Made by a program: the position numbers and the translations under genes
Shown here: positions 22,910 through 35,200 of the stretch, in pieces
Numbering within the stretch: position 1 is the first letter of the stretch
Layout: each line of letters opens with the position of its first letter
Assembly: GCA_963682055.1 (NCBI GenBank)
Contig: OY821750.1
Coordinates: 6,884,501 to 6,948,500, forward strand
Direction of reading: 5' to 3'
Length of the DNA: 64,000 bases
Source: Primula veris
Taxonomy: Eukaryota > Streptophyta > Magnoliopsida > Ericales > Primulaceae
The notes under the pieces: model-generated
The model's input: the letters and a program-made list of their open reading frames with translations, nothing else
Told to the model about the DNA's origin: nothing
The model's database searches: none

Positions 22910-24382
22910 TGTTGGTTTTGATATTATTTCGACAAAACAATAATTGAAAGGACATAAATAACAAAGACAGGAACGCAATGGAAATAACAATTTATTTCTC
23001 ACAATTGGAATATAAATTACAATTCCTGACTCGTACAGAATTTAAATAACGCTAATTAAAATTCCAGACAGATTAATATAAATTATTAAACTGTTGGACT
23101 GTTTTGTAATAAAACAAACTGCCGGACTGTTTCGTAATAAAACAAACTGCCGGACTGGTTTTAATAAAAAACAAACTGTCGGACTGGTTTTGTAATAAAA
23201 CAAACTACCGGACTGGTTTTAACAAAAAACAAACTGCCGGACTGGTTTTGTAATAAAATAAACTGCCGGACTGGTTTTTAACAAAAAACAAACTGCCGGA
23301 CTGGTTTTTGACAAATAAAAAACTGCCGGACTGGTTTTGTAAAAACTGGAAATTACAGAACTGAAAATAAATTACAGAATAGAAAGACTGAAAGTAAACA
23401 GTACTGAAATGTAAATACAGAAAAGAAACAGTACAGAAAAGTAAATTACAGAAAAGAAACGGTACTAAAATGAAATGAACATAATGTAAATGACTGAAAA
23501 ATAAATAACAGAAATATAAAAGAAGAGGCAACTGCTGAGCAGTTTTCCTAAAACAATATTTCCCGAACCACCTTTAAAGGTTTATGGTTTCGGGACTTTG
23601 TTCCCAAGGTACAACTTCTATCTCAGAGTGGCTCGTATGGAAACCGGCACCGAACCACAGGTCGAGCTGTTGGTGGTGCGGTTCTCTCTCTCTATATGAT
23701 ACTTATGCTGTGTTGTGTGTATTCTGGTGTGTTGAAATGAGAGTGGGAGGGCTGCCTTTTATAGGCTCTAATGAAACCGCAGCCATAAATGTTGGTCTTT
23801 AATTCTGTGAGTTACACCCCCAGAATCCGCTCAATCAATTCTGAAACCGCAGCATTTAATCTCATTCATTGCTGGCGTTTCTGTTGCTGGAAACTCTAGG
23901 GACTGCTTTGTATTTTATACAAAACTCCCTATTCGGGTTTGGACCCAAGACCCAAGATATTCCCCAAATCCCACGCCCACGCCCGAGACCCGAGACACGA
24001 GCGAGCGCGCGTGTGTGGTACACACTAATATTCTTAGGTGTATGTGGACATGTTAGTTTAATAACTACATGGGTTGATATGGTATATATATTGTAAAATT
24101 AACTCTTAATCTTCCAATATGGGATTATACTAAATGGATTTCCTTTACCATTTCGGTTTTTCCAGATTTGAGCTTTCGAGACACCAACTTTGAAGCCACT
24201 TTGTATTCACACCCATTCTCCGAATAGGTCATGTGATATACCGTTACGAAGCTCGTCACATGGACTACTCAAACACGTTGAGTACGGTATAAACAACTCA
24301 GCGCTGTCACACGAAATAATGACTCGAAGTTGGTCCAGTAACCATTCGGAAACACCCATGTTTTTCACATGTTTTTCCAACA
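22910..24382 (-). repeat. solo LTR, 1473 bp, with 5-bp TSD GATTT
   Basis: Begins TGTTGG and ends CCAACA, with GATTT repeated at 22905-22909 and 24383-24387. A TATA box (TATAAAAGG) read on the minus strand near 23764 suggests minus orientation. Downstream of it on that strand lies a tandem array of CCGGACTGG units. It is a fourth retroelement family in the window, distinct from the Copia at 17480. Confidence 0.87.
23089..23346. repeat. tandem array, ~29-35 bp units with CTGCCGGACTGG
   Basis: About nine units of AAACTGCCGGACTGG followed by TTTTGTAATAAAAC or TTTTAACAAAAAAC. Unit length alternates slightly. A spurious minus-strand open frame runs through it. Confidence 0.9.
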
Positions 24383-24565
24383 GATTTTACCGCTTCGAAG
24401 TGCGAGGAAATCCGCTGGTGAGAGAATAGTTTGGTTTTCACATGATCATGATGATCCTGCGAGAACATGCAAATGGCATATATAATATTCTCATTAACAG
24501 TTTAAAGCGTTCAGTATTATGTGTAGAGTATAATGTCTAACCTTTATCAAATGAGGTATAGTAGC

Positions 24566-24818
24566 TTAGTTGAGCTTTGTCTTTGTCACGTTTACTTGTG
24601 GGCTGTCATTTTTGAGGCCTGAAATAAAATAATTCAGAGGGAAATGTGTATGTTTTGACATTGTATTGTAAACAAAACATAAGGATCAAATATATTTGTT
24701 GACTTTCTGTACCTGTTAACTCGTCATTACCAAATTCGTTGATGGCAATCCCTTTGTGACAGATCTTAACTGTGAGCGTGGTTGAAATATACATACTGTT
24801 TTGGTAGCAGGGTGACAT
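24566..24818 (-). CDS. small spliced ORF, unrecognised (52 codons)
   Basis: Exon 24818-24713 and exon 24618-24566 join in frame across a clean intron (TAACAG then GTACAG at the donor; TTTCAG at the acceptor) to give 52 residues starting MSPCYQNSMYISTT and ending KTKLN. I do not recognise it. It could be an upstream piece of the Helitron transcription unit or an unrelated remnant, because it lies on the same strand and upstream of the Helitron N-terminus. Confidence 0.25.
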
Positions 24819-24829
24819 TTTCCTATGAA

Positions 24830-25313
24830 ATATGAATTAAGAAGTTCTTAGAACTTATAGTAGATTCCATCATTCCGTATTCGTAGAGAAGATTGTAACA
24901 TAAGAATAGTTGTCGCATGGGGAGTCTACTGATTCATCAACTTAAATTCTTGTAGCGACAAATGCATTTAGATATATACTTTCTTCAGCCTTAATAGATT
25001 TTCAATATCTGGTTACATATCTAATCATCTTATATGCAGTACAACTCACAGTTTGTAGCCATCTTATAATGCCTATAATGGATCACGTTATCATTTTGGA
25101 GAGGAAAAATTATGTGCTGATTTTTAATATTAATCATATTATAAATAGAACAAGCACCCAACTCCTGCCAGTCAAATTTTTAAACATACTCCGTACTTAT
25201 TGCATGTATGCATCTTCAACTACGTGTATTTTAATCTATCTCTTCACTGATTATTCACCTTCAATTATCTTATAAAATCGTATTACAATGGTAATAACAA
25301 ATGTTAGATCGAA
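24830..25313. other. AT-rich intergenic, nothing recognised
   Basis: No gene or repeat recognised. A 68-residue plus-strand open frame at 25069 has no features. Confidence 0.5.
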
Positions 25314-25640
25314 AAAGAGTGGTGATATAACGAGAGATTTTTTGATAGAGATTCTCGTAGAGAGTTAATGTGGATCATTAATTTATACACCAGATTAGGC
25401 AATTAGGAACAGCATCAAAGCTTTCCTATTAATTTTAGGAACGGCAAGTGGGCGTCTCTAAATGTGACCAGCCAATTTCTAGGCACGGTATATGGGCATA
25501 CCGAATTTTGTGATTGGAACGGTCTACATGCGTTCCAAAATATAGCAATTAGGAACCCCAAAATGGCATTCCAGAATAATTTTTAGGAATGGAAGAGAGG
25601 TATTCCAAACATTTATTGGAACAGTTATAAGTTGTTCCTA
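25314..25640 (+). repeat. left terminal and subterminal repeats of outer element
   Basis: GTGGTGATATAACGAGAG, then TTAGGAACAGC, TAGGAACGGC, TTGGAACGG, GCGTTCC, TAGGAACCC, GCATTCC, TTGGAACAG and TTGTTCC at short spacing. Confidence 0.65.
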
Positions 25641-26064
25641 ATGATAATAGATATGGCATTATGAATACTATTCTTTATGCTATATATTAAAAATTGGAGA
25701 TAAATATTATCAACAAATGTAGAATAACTTTTTAAAATAAATAATAGAAACACAACTATATATATAGGTCAAAGATGTTATAAAATATCCTATAATACCA
25801 ATTACAAGCTGCAAATTATTAATACGTAATAAAAAAGTTGTTATACATTGATTTTACATATAAAAAAACACAAAGCTAATATGCTAAATTTATTGTCTGC
25901 ATCATTCCCATCTTCAAAGGGTCGCTATCATTTCTTCATTAACATCTGCTCTTGTGAATGTAACAAGAAGCCAGCATCAAAATGGTTCATTTGGCTTCTA
26001 TATGAAATTCAAAAACAAAATTACATTTACCTGTACAAGAAAATAAAAAATTAGAAAAAAAAAG

Positions 26065-26208
26065 CTAAACTAGTGATACGATGAATAGAACATTGGCTGG
26101 AATTCCTCTCTCTAGAGCAAAGTAAACTTGAACATCGTGTATATCACTCGGCACAATCGACATTGTCAATATGTTGAAATCTGTTAAGGCAGCTCCAAAG
26201 CTTGCTAC
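26065..26208 (-). pseudogene. captured fragment of a PMT-type methyltransferase
   Basis: One exon-like piece starts after an acceptor (TTATTAG near 26209) and reads VASFGAALTDFNILTMSI, then VPSDIHDVQVYFALERGIPA, before leaving the family's sequence and stopping at 26065. The text matches the SAM-binding region of the plant putative methyltransferase family (Methyltransf_29; Golgi pectin methyltransferases such as QUA2-like proteins), where GVASFGAYL, NILTMSIAP and FALERGVPA are conserved. No other exons were recognised nearby, so this is a gene fragment carried by the transposon and not a working gene. Confidence 0.75.
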
Positions 26209-26209
26209 C

Positions 26210-28051
26210 TAATAAGAACAAATGCAAGACCGAAGAAATTATCAAAGAGGGAAAAAAGGGGCAAAAACAGATAACTGTGTTTTTCATTCGAACTCTGAAA
26301 ATACTTAATCATAAGAGCAAAGATAACAATGATCAAGGATTGTGTATGATGATTGATACGATAACATAAGCATACGGAACTCTAAATCATGTCTACTTCT
26401 GTTTTTCACTTTGATTAGTTTCTTTTTACTTTGTGCTTTAAGTTTGATTCGAGGATAAGAAGCCTCTCGCTTTACATTGATAAGGTGTTTTATCGCTAAA
26501 CTTCAAATCAATATGCTAAAGCACCTGACTAAGAAAGCAAGCAGCGACTTACAATTTGTTATGGCGCCATCCAACACTCGGAATAGCTCAGGGATTAACT
26601 CAATACAAGAAGCAACTTAGATCAAGTAATTCTGGAAGCAATCCCTATGGACGACCAATTACTATTGTCTTTGAACGATAGAATATTGCTGATAATAATA
26701 ACAACAAAGAGATCTATTAGGATAAGTTCAAAATGGTTAAACAACAAAAAAGTATGATCAAACAGTCTATGATTAACAGGAAGGTCTGGCCAGAAGGTGC
26801 CAATGTACAACCCCATATGTACGTTTCTTGTTTCTTCTCTTCTTAAAAATCTTAATCTAAGTTAGGGGAAAAAACAAGTTATTAGCTCAGGTGAACTTAG
26901 AGATAAAGCCAAACATATATAATGGCAACCCATTACTTGTTATTGAACAAGTCCATACTCTTTAACCATTTTGACTATTTATTAATATCTAAACTTATAG
27001 AAAAGGCAACACCACAGAGATCCATACTGTCCAAATCCTTGTTGGCTACCTTACCATGCGACTTGAAGTTCCTAAGGGGTAGTCACGCAGTCAAAACATA
27101 TTACGTAACTCTTTCGCCACATGCACTACAAAACGGATCACATATGATAACAATATGTAAAAGTGCAAGAGCCTTTACCAATGTCAGATTTATAGGATTG
27201 GGGCAATTTCAATTCACGGTTCTATCTATGTATAGCTCAGATAGCAAAGAACTAATGTATAACAGTAAACACTAATCAAACATAACACCCAAGTGGCTGA
27301 AATCTTAAGAGGTAGTTTGAATGCATTTTTAAGATCAACTTTCCCCCTTTTTTTTCCTTAAAAAGACTTCAATGTATACTGTAAGCCACGATGTATCTCA
27401 TGTTCTCTTATCTTAAAAAAATAAAATCTTGAGATGATAGAATCCATCTTTTTCAGTAAGTCACTCAATAGACCAAATTAATTTTATTAATAGTTGTAAC
27501 CGAAAAAGCCCAAATTTGCAACAAAAGAAAGATGGGTAAAGTATAATTTTACCCCACATCCAACATCAAGGACAGTTCTTATACATCCAACATATCCCTT
27601 TCCTTCGGAAACAACGTCTCTCCACAAAGAAAAAGGCCCAAATCAAGAAAACGGATAATTAGTAAGAAGAAAAAACTTAAATCCAATTAACAATAAAAAA
27701 AGCTAAAACAAAAAGGATTATTAAAATACCGGAAAAGCCCTAAATCAATCGACTTGTATGCTCAAATTGAAACCCTAAATCAGGCCGAACAAGAGAGGAG
27801 AAGCGATGACTTACAAATTAGATGAAGGGGAGAAACAAAGAGAGAGAGAGAGATGAGGAGAGCAGGGAAAGTCCGTTCGTCTAATTGGAATTGACAGATT
27901 ATAATGTCAAGAGAGAGATGTTTTGGGTACACAGAGAAGAGAGATGATGGTACAAAGTGATCAATGAATAATGATAGATTAATTTCGGGTGTTTGAAACA
28001 GTTCCAGTTTAGCGGTAAATAAAAATAACCCAAATTCCCAAAACATACTAT
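26210..28051. other. interior of outer element, no gene recognised
   Basis: AT-rich. Apart from the methyltransferase fragment I see no coding segment with family features. The stretch 27480-27800 looks like a gene leader (GAAACCCTAAATC, CT-rich on one strand) but nothing follows it that I can name. Confidence 0.45.
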
Positions 28052-28253
28052 GCTCATAAAAAAATTTATCAAAACATACGACGTAACAAATTTATTTCCA
28101 AACACATACAACTTTACCTAACACGCATACAGCACGTCATAACTATCAAAAAAAAAAAAAAAAACTTTCTCCACCCCCTCTCTCTCTCTCCATGCTCCTC
28201 TCTCTCTAAATTACCATTTTTTTCACAAAATCCTTACCTTATTTGCTGTTAAA

Positions 28254-28358
28254 ATGACTCCTAAACTGAAAAAAACAAGAAAAAAACTTACAATATCTGA
28301 ATTATCACTTGTAGATGAAGAAGAATCTACAATCGCAGCAGAAAACCCTCCAATAGTG
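28254..28358 (+). pseudogene. passenger gene exon 1
   Basis: ATG at 28254, 35 codons, rich in Lys and then acidic (MTPKLKKTRKKLTI, LVDEEESTI), ending at a GT donor (GTGGTAATT). It follows the CT-rich leader of the MULE's left end. Confidence 0.6.
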
Positions 28359-29486
28359 GTAATTTATTTATTTATTTTTAGATATTTATGTGTTTTACAC
28401 TGTATGTACTAATAGTAATTTGATTCGCTACTCTGATTTATACACAATTGTTACATTCTATGTAGTGTATGTAATTTACTTTGATGAAATAAATTTTTCT
28501 GTGAAAAAATATAGTAAAAAATTGGTAAAAATTACTTTTTGAAAATGTTTATACTGGGTAGTTTTAATTCTTGAGATGCATACACAATGCTGAAAATACA
28601 TAGAAAAAAGAGTCAGGGCATAAAAAGTGCATACATATTGACTATTTTACATATACGCGCATGAAAAACATTGTTATGTGAAAAAAAATGTTGTAAAAAA
28701 AAGGTAAACATTACTTTATGAGAATGTTAATAGTTGTTGTTTTAATTCTTAACTAGCATACACAATGCTGAGAAAACATAGAAAATAGCATACACATTGC
28801 TTGATTAAGTTCAAAACTTGTGTAAAAAAGTTATATGTTTTGATAATTTCAGGAAAAAAAAACGTATTAATGTGCATACACAATATGAGTTAATTGTCAG
28901 TTATGATTAACTTGTAAAGCATACACAATATTAATGAGAATAAAAATTGATGTAACACGTTATGTCACGCCCCAAAATCCATAAACACGGATATCGAGGC
29001 ATGACCTTTTTAAATAAAAGGAAAATGAAACATGTTGGTACGAAATTTAAAATTTGAAAAGAAAACATTTGCAAGCTAATGGAACAATTAAATGAATATA
29101 ATAAACGGTTTGCCAAACGCGGCTACAAGACAGGATTTATAAAAGCTAAAAATAATGAACGAATGAATTTACCCGTAGGCTACAACCTCAAAAACAATTT
29201 AAGTAAAAAGAAAGCAAAAGCCCGAACCCATGTGATGCCTTGCTAAAGCTCTAAACCATACACTTCAACCTAAGTTATACCTGAAATACAAAATTGTAAC
29301 GGTGAGTCCAACGCACATAACTAGACGGGACGGCACCACAAACACCGTCACTCCATCCCATAAATGCAAGAGCTCACAAATTCTACAACTACGGTAATCG
29401 ATGTATAAGAAGAAATATAATGACATTCTACAACGGGATAAATTAAATAAATTAGATAACATCAACGCACATATATAGCATACATG

Positions 29487-29845
29487 GACCTCTCACGCCA
29501 CCTACCCCAGTCCGTAAGGTAGGTCATTCCCTATCCCTTCGGCCGTCTTCTGTCCTCGGAAATATGGAGAGACAGAGACCATTGCAACATAAAAGTAGAT
29601 TTATAGTGCGCACTTGGACCTCTCACGCCACTCGTCCCAGTCCGTAAGACGAGTCATTCCCTATCCCTTCGGCCGTCTTATACCCCCGGAATTAGGGAGA
29701 GACATAGACCATTGCTAACATAAAATAAATATAGTGCACACTGGGACCTCTCACGCCACCTACCCCAGTCCGTAAGGTAGGTCATTCCCTATCCCCTCGG
29801 CCGTCTTCTGTCCCCGGAATTAGGGAGAGACAGAGACCATTGCCA
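29487..29845. repeat. three ~128-bp tandem units in solo LTR
   Basis: Each unit has GGACCTCTCACGCCAC, CAGTCCGTAAG, CATTCCCTATCCC and GAGAGACA-AGACCATTGC in order. Confidence 0.85.
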
Positions 29846-30435
29846 CTACAGCTAAATCACAAGGCCTCGGCCAATAATAATAAATCATCCAATTAACACA
29901 ATCTCATAAGTATATATATTAAGGCCTCGGCCAATAATATTATACTATTCAAATAACGCCATCTCATACGTCACTCAACGTAATACAACATAACACATAA
30001 CCACATGTACTAAATTCACAACTAGCCAAACGCTATAACAACATAAAATCACTTTCAGGCATTTTAACAAACACCTTGCATGCATAAACTACAATTCACC
30101 ATTATTCAACATAAATTTATCCAATTTCATCAATAATTATATAATCGCAATAATCAACGCATAAAACATGCAACCCATCCATAATCTCATTAATCCGAAA
30201 TAAATATAATTAACTCATCAAATTCTCCCATTCAAATAAGTGAATAAATCATACAACAATTAAACCCAATTAACAATTAATAAACCTAATTAAGATAAAA
30301 AGGCATAAACCCCCAATTTCTAATAAACGCAAAACCAAAACCTAACATGCACTCTCGTCTAGTCGCAATGGATAACCTCCGTTACCTTAGCGTGTAGAGG
30401 AGATGATTCCGGTAATAATCCGTTAACGTGGTTTC

Positions 30436-30504
30436 TCTTCTTCTTCTTCTTCTTCTTCTTCTTCTTCTTCTTCTTCTTCTTCTTCTTCTTCTTCTTCTTC
30501 TTCT
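30436..30504. repeat. (TTC)n microsatellite
   Basis: About 23 TTC units, followed by a CT-rich tail, inside the solo LTR. Confidence 0.93.
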
Positions 30505-31245
30505 CTTTTCTCTCTTTTTCTCTCTTGTTTTTAGGTTTACTGTTTTTGAAGAAAAGTGGGCTGATTTGGTTTAGAAAAAACTGTTTTTAGATAGTTTGTG
30601 GAAGCGAACTATTTGGTCCCCAAAGTTCTAAAAGCTAACTCTTAATCCAAAAATATTGTTTTACTACTCAAAAATAACAAATCTTTAGAAACAAATCTAT
30701 TGGTTTCTTTTTATTAGTAAAATTAGTAACAGGTTTTTAAAATAAAGTTTTTCGGAAAAGTTTCGGTTTTTGGCTAAAAATTAGTCGAGTGACCGGTTTT
30801 TGTTAAAATTTGAATAAAACGTTTTTGAATAAATTAATTCCTAATAAAAATTACTTACAAAAATACAGGATGTTACACGTTATTCTGAGAAAAATATGTA
30901 GTAAAAAAAGTAAACACAACTTTTTGAGAAATGTATGAACTCGTAGTTTTGATTGTTATACTACATATACAATGAATAGTGTACCTCTCTGTAGTTTCTA
31001 GACAATCATGAAATTGCATACAATATGATCATTTTTTCATATTGTATGCAAAATTACATTGTGTATGCAATATAAAAATCATCATTTTTTATGTGCATGC
31101 CCATAAAATACATATACAAGCGTAATATCAGTGTATAAAAATGGCATATGCATTGTCTTATCAGTATAATACTGATAGATTATTATAAGTGATATATTGG
31201 ACAAGATTAATAGATACATTAACACATTATTTAATAAATTTGCAG

Positions 31246-31347
31246 GGGAAAGGAAATGAAAGGGATGGAGTTGAATTATCTGATAACTCAGTAGACACCG
31301 TTGAAGAAGAACCTGAAGAATCAAAGAAAGCAAAAGAAAAACATTCG
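31246..31347 (+). pseudogene. passenger gene exon 2, first copy
   Basis: Preceded by TTTGCAG and followed by GTAAGTAC; 34 codons in phase with exon 1 (GKGNERDGVELSDNSVD, then EEEPEESKKAKEKHS). A near-copy stands at 39414-39515. Confidence 0.65.
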
Positions 31348-31565
31348 GTAAGTACACAAACAAAATTGCTACTAAGATTTATATTGCTAGTAAGAAACTA
31401 ATAACATTATAAAAAAAGGGTAAACATTACTTTTTGAGAATGTCTACAGTTGTAGTTTTGATTCTTGAAATGCATACACAATTATGAAAAAAATAGAAAA
31501 AAGAGCCAACATTGATGAAAAACATTGTTCTGTGAAAAACAATGTTGTAAAAAAAAGGTAAATAT

Positions 31566-31778
31566 TATTGTAGGATATTATTGTACTCTTGGGCTTGTAC
31601 TTTATGGGCTCAAGTGGGCTTGTAACCCTACCCCTCTATCTATATAAAGAGGGTTAAGGGTCTTGTATTTCACATTCATTCATATACATTCTGATAAATA
31701 AAGAGACCATTGTTGTCTCTCTCTATATTCTCTCTATATCTATATACATATATATGTGAGCTAATATATCACACAACA
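31566..31778 (+). repeat. 5' LTR of the 6.7-kb Copia
   Basis: 213 bp, TATA-like CTATATAAAGAGGG near 31640. Followed by the primer-binding site. Confidence 0.88.
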
Positions 31779-32163
31779 CGTTATCAGCACTGCTCTCGGA
31801 GATCGGAGTACGGATTCTGGGTATCAATAAACCTTGAGGTTTATCCGGGTTTAATTGGATTATTGCTAATTCGACCTTTTATAAAATACCCGGAGTACGG
31901 TACATAATTTATTTATACATCTGACCGGGTGAAAATATGCATGCTAGCATAAATACTTTTAATTGATTATGAAGGAACTGTTTTTTTAGTAGAAATCAAT
32001 TGCATAGTAACATATTGTCACATGAGTTCACTGGAAAAAGAATTGTATGTATATGTTGCATGATTCATAAGACTAAACCACCAATACATTTTTTCAATAA
32101 CTATTAGAAACTGCCATATGTATATGTACTAATCCTATGCATGTATGGTTGTCCCCATCTATA

Positions 32164-32165
<2 letters not shown>

Positions 32166-32232
<67 letters not shown>
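32166..32232. repeat. (AT)n microsatellite
   Basis: More than 30 AT units inside the 6.7-kb Copia. Confidence 0.93.
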
Positions 32233-32234
<2 letters not shown>

Positions 32235-35200
32235 CTGTCATATGAGAAATCCAGTAAACCGCATGCTAGAAACAAACTTGGATGATATCACCATGTAATA
32301 TTACCATGCATAATTTAACCACTTTGCATGTTAAAAATTACCATATATAGAATTAATTGTTAATTAAAAATATATTGTTTGCTTGCATGTTAAAACTACC
32401 ATGTATAGAATTACTTATATGGCAATAAACCGTAGATAATTGATTGATATCTTGTTAGCATAATGAACATATCTTTTGATATTTGGTATGATATAATTTG
32501 TGTGATTGATAATCCTGAATTGATTTAGTTTATCACCAAATCTACTGCATGATTAGATATATATCATGAATATATTTTATACTGTCTTGTATATATATGT
32601 GGTTATCTAGAATAAATACATATGTTATTTATTGCCATGAATGGTAGAATTACGAAATCATATATATTCACATTTAAGTTGAAAAAATTATGAATCTTCC
32701 CTAAATAGGCTCACCTATTTGGATACGATGTCTAGGAAAGATATAGGCGGAAGTCGATATCCTAATGAGGTCGGGTTTTAAGTGGTATTCGTACCCTCCA
32801 CCCTCACCGTCTTTCCTGGCGTTTTTCAATTAGAGCTACCGAAAGGGGTTGACTAAATAATAATTTCCTCGAGTGTGTTTATATAGTGATGTATGTTTCG
32901 CCGAATTGGTATTTCACTATCGACCCGTCGTTCGATCAATGAGAACCGATTAACATGAGAAGCAAAACTAATGTTTTCGAACCTGTCGTTTTGAAAAAAC
33001 GTTTGTGCTTGTGCAAACCATAAACATATAAACCAGTCATTTTATATGATAAATAATCCAGAAATCCTAACACATGTTGGATGCCATCTATGATGAGAAA
33101 AATTGTAAAACATACTTGCGAAATGAGTGTTTAAACGTTAATTTTAATACGTCACCACATGTTACTCACCCTGATGTGTGAAAATGTGATGCCCAAATTT
33201 TTTTTGGATGAATCTTTGATGAGTAAAACATGAGTTTGTTGTTAACCTCATGATGAATGCTAAGGCGTTGATTTTATTCCGCCGCCACATTTGAGACGTG
33301 ATGACGTCTATGGTGAACAAATGTCTGAAATTGACATATTGGAGCAATCCTTCACCAAAATACTAGCTTGGAAATTGTATTTCATAAGCAGTATCGTGAA
33401 TTTATAGTCACCATGTTTCTTTATCGCCCATCTGTTATTGGATAAGAAAATTACCCCGATGAGTAGTTTTAATCCTATTGGGTCAATGGCGAATTGTTTG
33501 CCCGATATTAATGCTCTTCGTGTACATTTTTTTTCCACGAATGGGGAACCGAGACAAGTGTTATTTGTCTTGAACTGTCGCGATCCCGATGAATTGGCCA
33601 AGCGAGATTTTAGACAATCATCAAAATCGAGAACATGTGGCTCCAAGACAGTAATTGAAAGGAACAATATGACTCATTGTCACAAAGCAAGAGATAATGC
33701 TCAAGGAGGCAACTCTATGCTACAAAGACAAGGTCATGCACGGTTACTCCTTAAATAGTTCAAAACTATTATAAAGGTGAAAAAACTGATGCTAATGTGA
33801 TTAAAGATAACTGAAATGAAACTCTTGAGACCCCTGATTTTGTGGCTCAAATAAGTTTGTTACCTTTCTTTATTGATTTTGATAAATCATTGAGCCATTC
33901 TTTCGCTCATCTGGATTATGTTTTTCCATTTGGATTATGATTTTTCCATTTGGACATACTTTTGGACTGTGGTTTGTCTGTTTACGAAATTTCTCGAAAT
34001 AATTTAAAGTGCTTTGAGGAAATTCCTTTGACAAATGTGACCAAACTTTAAATTATGAAATTTTAGGCAATACTTGTGGTGTAGTTGGTTTTTTGGAAAT
34101 AGTGGGTAACAGTGTACCACATAATTTCACCAACTACTTGTCTAAAATAGTACTCAGTGACAACGATTCTGGACCTGTCGTTCCAAATCAAAATCTTTGG
34201 TAAAACCAAATTGATTTGTCAAATATGAGGTCTTATACTCATGTAGGTCCTGTCGTACCTTGTTGAGTAAAATATTCGAGAAAACCAGTGTTATCTGGTA
34301 ATAGCTCATAAAAGAATTGAAATTTCTTTACATAGCCTCCATTCAATACAACCAAAAGCGTATTTTATAGGAGTTGAAATGTCTTTCAAGTGGTTACTAC
34401 CACATTCTTTAAAGCATTTAAAATTACCTTATCATTTCGCCTGTCGTCGAAATGATAAATGATTTAGATCCTAAGACATGATTGTCTGTACTATCATTCG
34501 CCTGTCGTCGATTGATAAGAGCATTTTGATATTGTGGCATTGACCGGATGAGATATTCCCGGGTCAAAATACGATGCTTGATTTATAATCGCATCGCATT
34601 TGGATTCTATCGGAGAATATATTTCGTGATTAATCTGAAATTCATGCCACTAATGCTTACTTTGAAAGACCAGTATGTGTAAAGATCACGAAATGAACTC
34701 GTAGAATTCTTGTAAAGAATTGAAGGAGTTATTGTGGACTTATCCAACCATAAGACGGACCATAAATATAAACGGTTATGGTTGATGCATCGACAATAGG
34801 TCACATGATTATTGTTGTCCACAGAAATGCAGTATTTTCCAAACTTTTAGCCCTATCATTAAGTTGATGGCTCATGATCCGGATTATCCTGAAAAGTCTA
34901 GTCGACTTGATAATTCCAAAGAGTAAGAATCGAAATTTTAATTTGAATTAGTTGAGTTTGGAAATTGAAATTGAACATTTTGTCAATTATGTTCAGACCC
35001 AAATGGACTCATGGAAAGTTTGATGATGCGACTGCAAATGGTTGCACGCACTTCTTGGTCTTGCGCACCAAGATTTATATTTCCGTGTGGGGTCATGCTA
35101 TTTTGCTGCATTGGTCCGTCATGAGGCCCATAGACACTCAAACACCATATGCGTACTAGCTGGTTATTGGTTATGAGCCAGAAGTCTCATATTAATGCGT

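Larger units (their letters stand above)
28963..30877 (+). repeat. solo LTR, 1915 bp, with 5-bp TSD CGTTA
   Basis: TGTCACGCCCCAAAATCC to GGATGTTACA with CGTTA at 28958-28962 and 30878-30882. It lies in the first intron of the MULE passenger gene. Same terminal words as the LTR at 14702-16986. Contains three copies of a ~128-bp unit (starting GGACCTCTCACGCCAC near 29487, 29615 and 29743) and a TTC microsatellite. Confidence 0.9.

Noticed and set aside
23205..23531. 108-residue minus-strand open frame
   Set aside because: It translates the CCGGACTGG tandem array in a solo LTR; the residue pattern is purely repetitive.
33162..33758. Overlapping open frames of 61-119 residues on both strands
   Set aside because: They lie in the decayed interior of the 6.7-kb Copia. 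Neither strand gives a domain.
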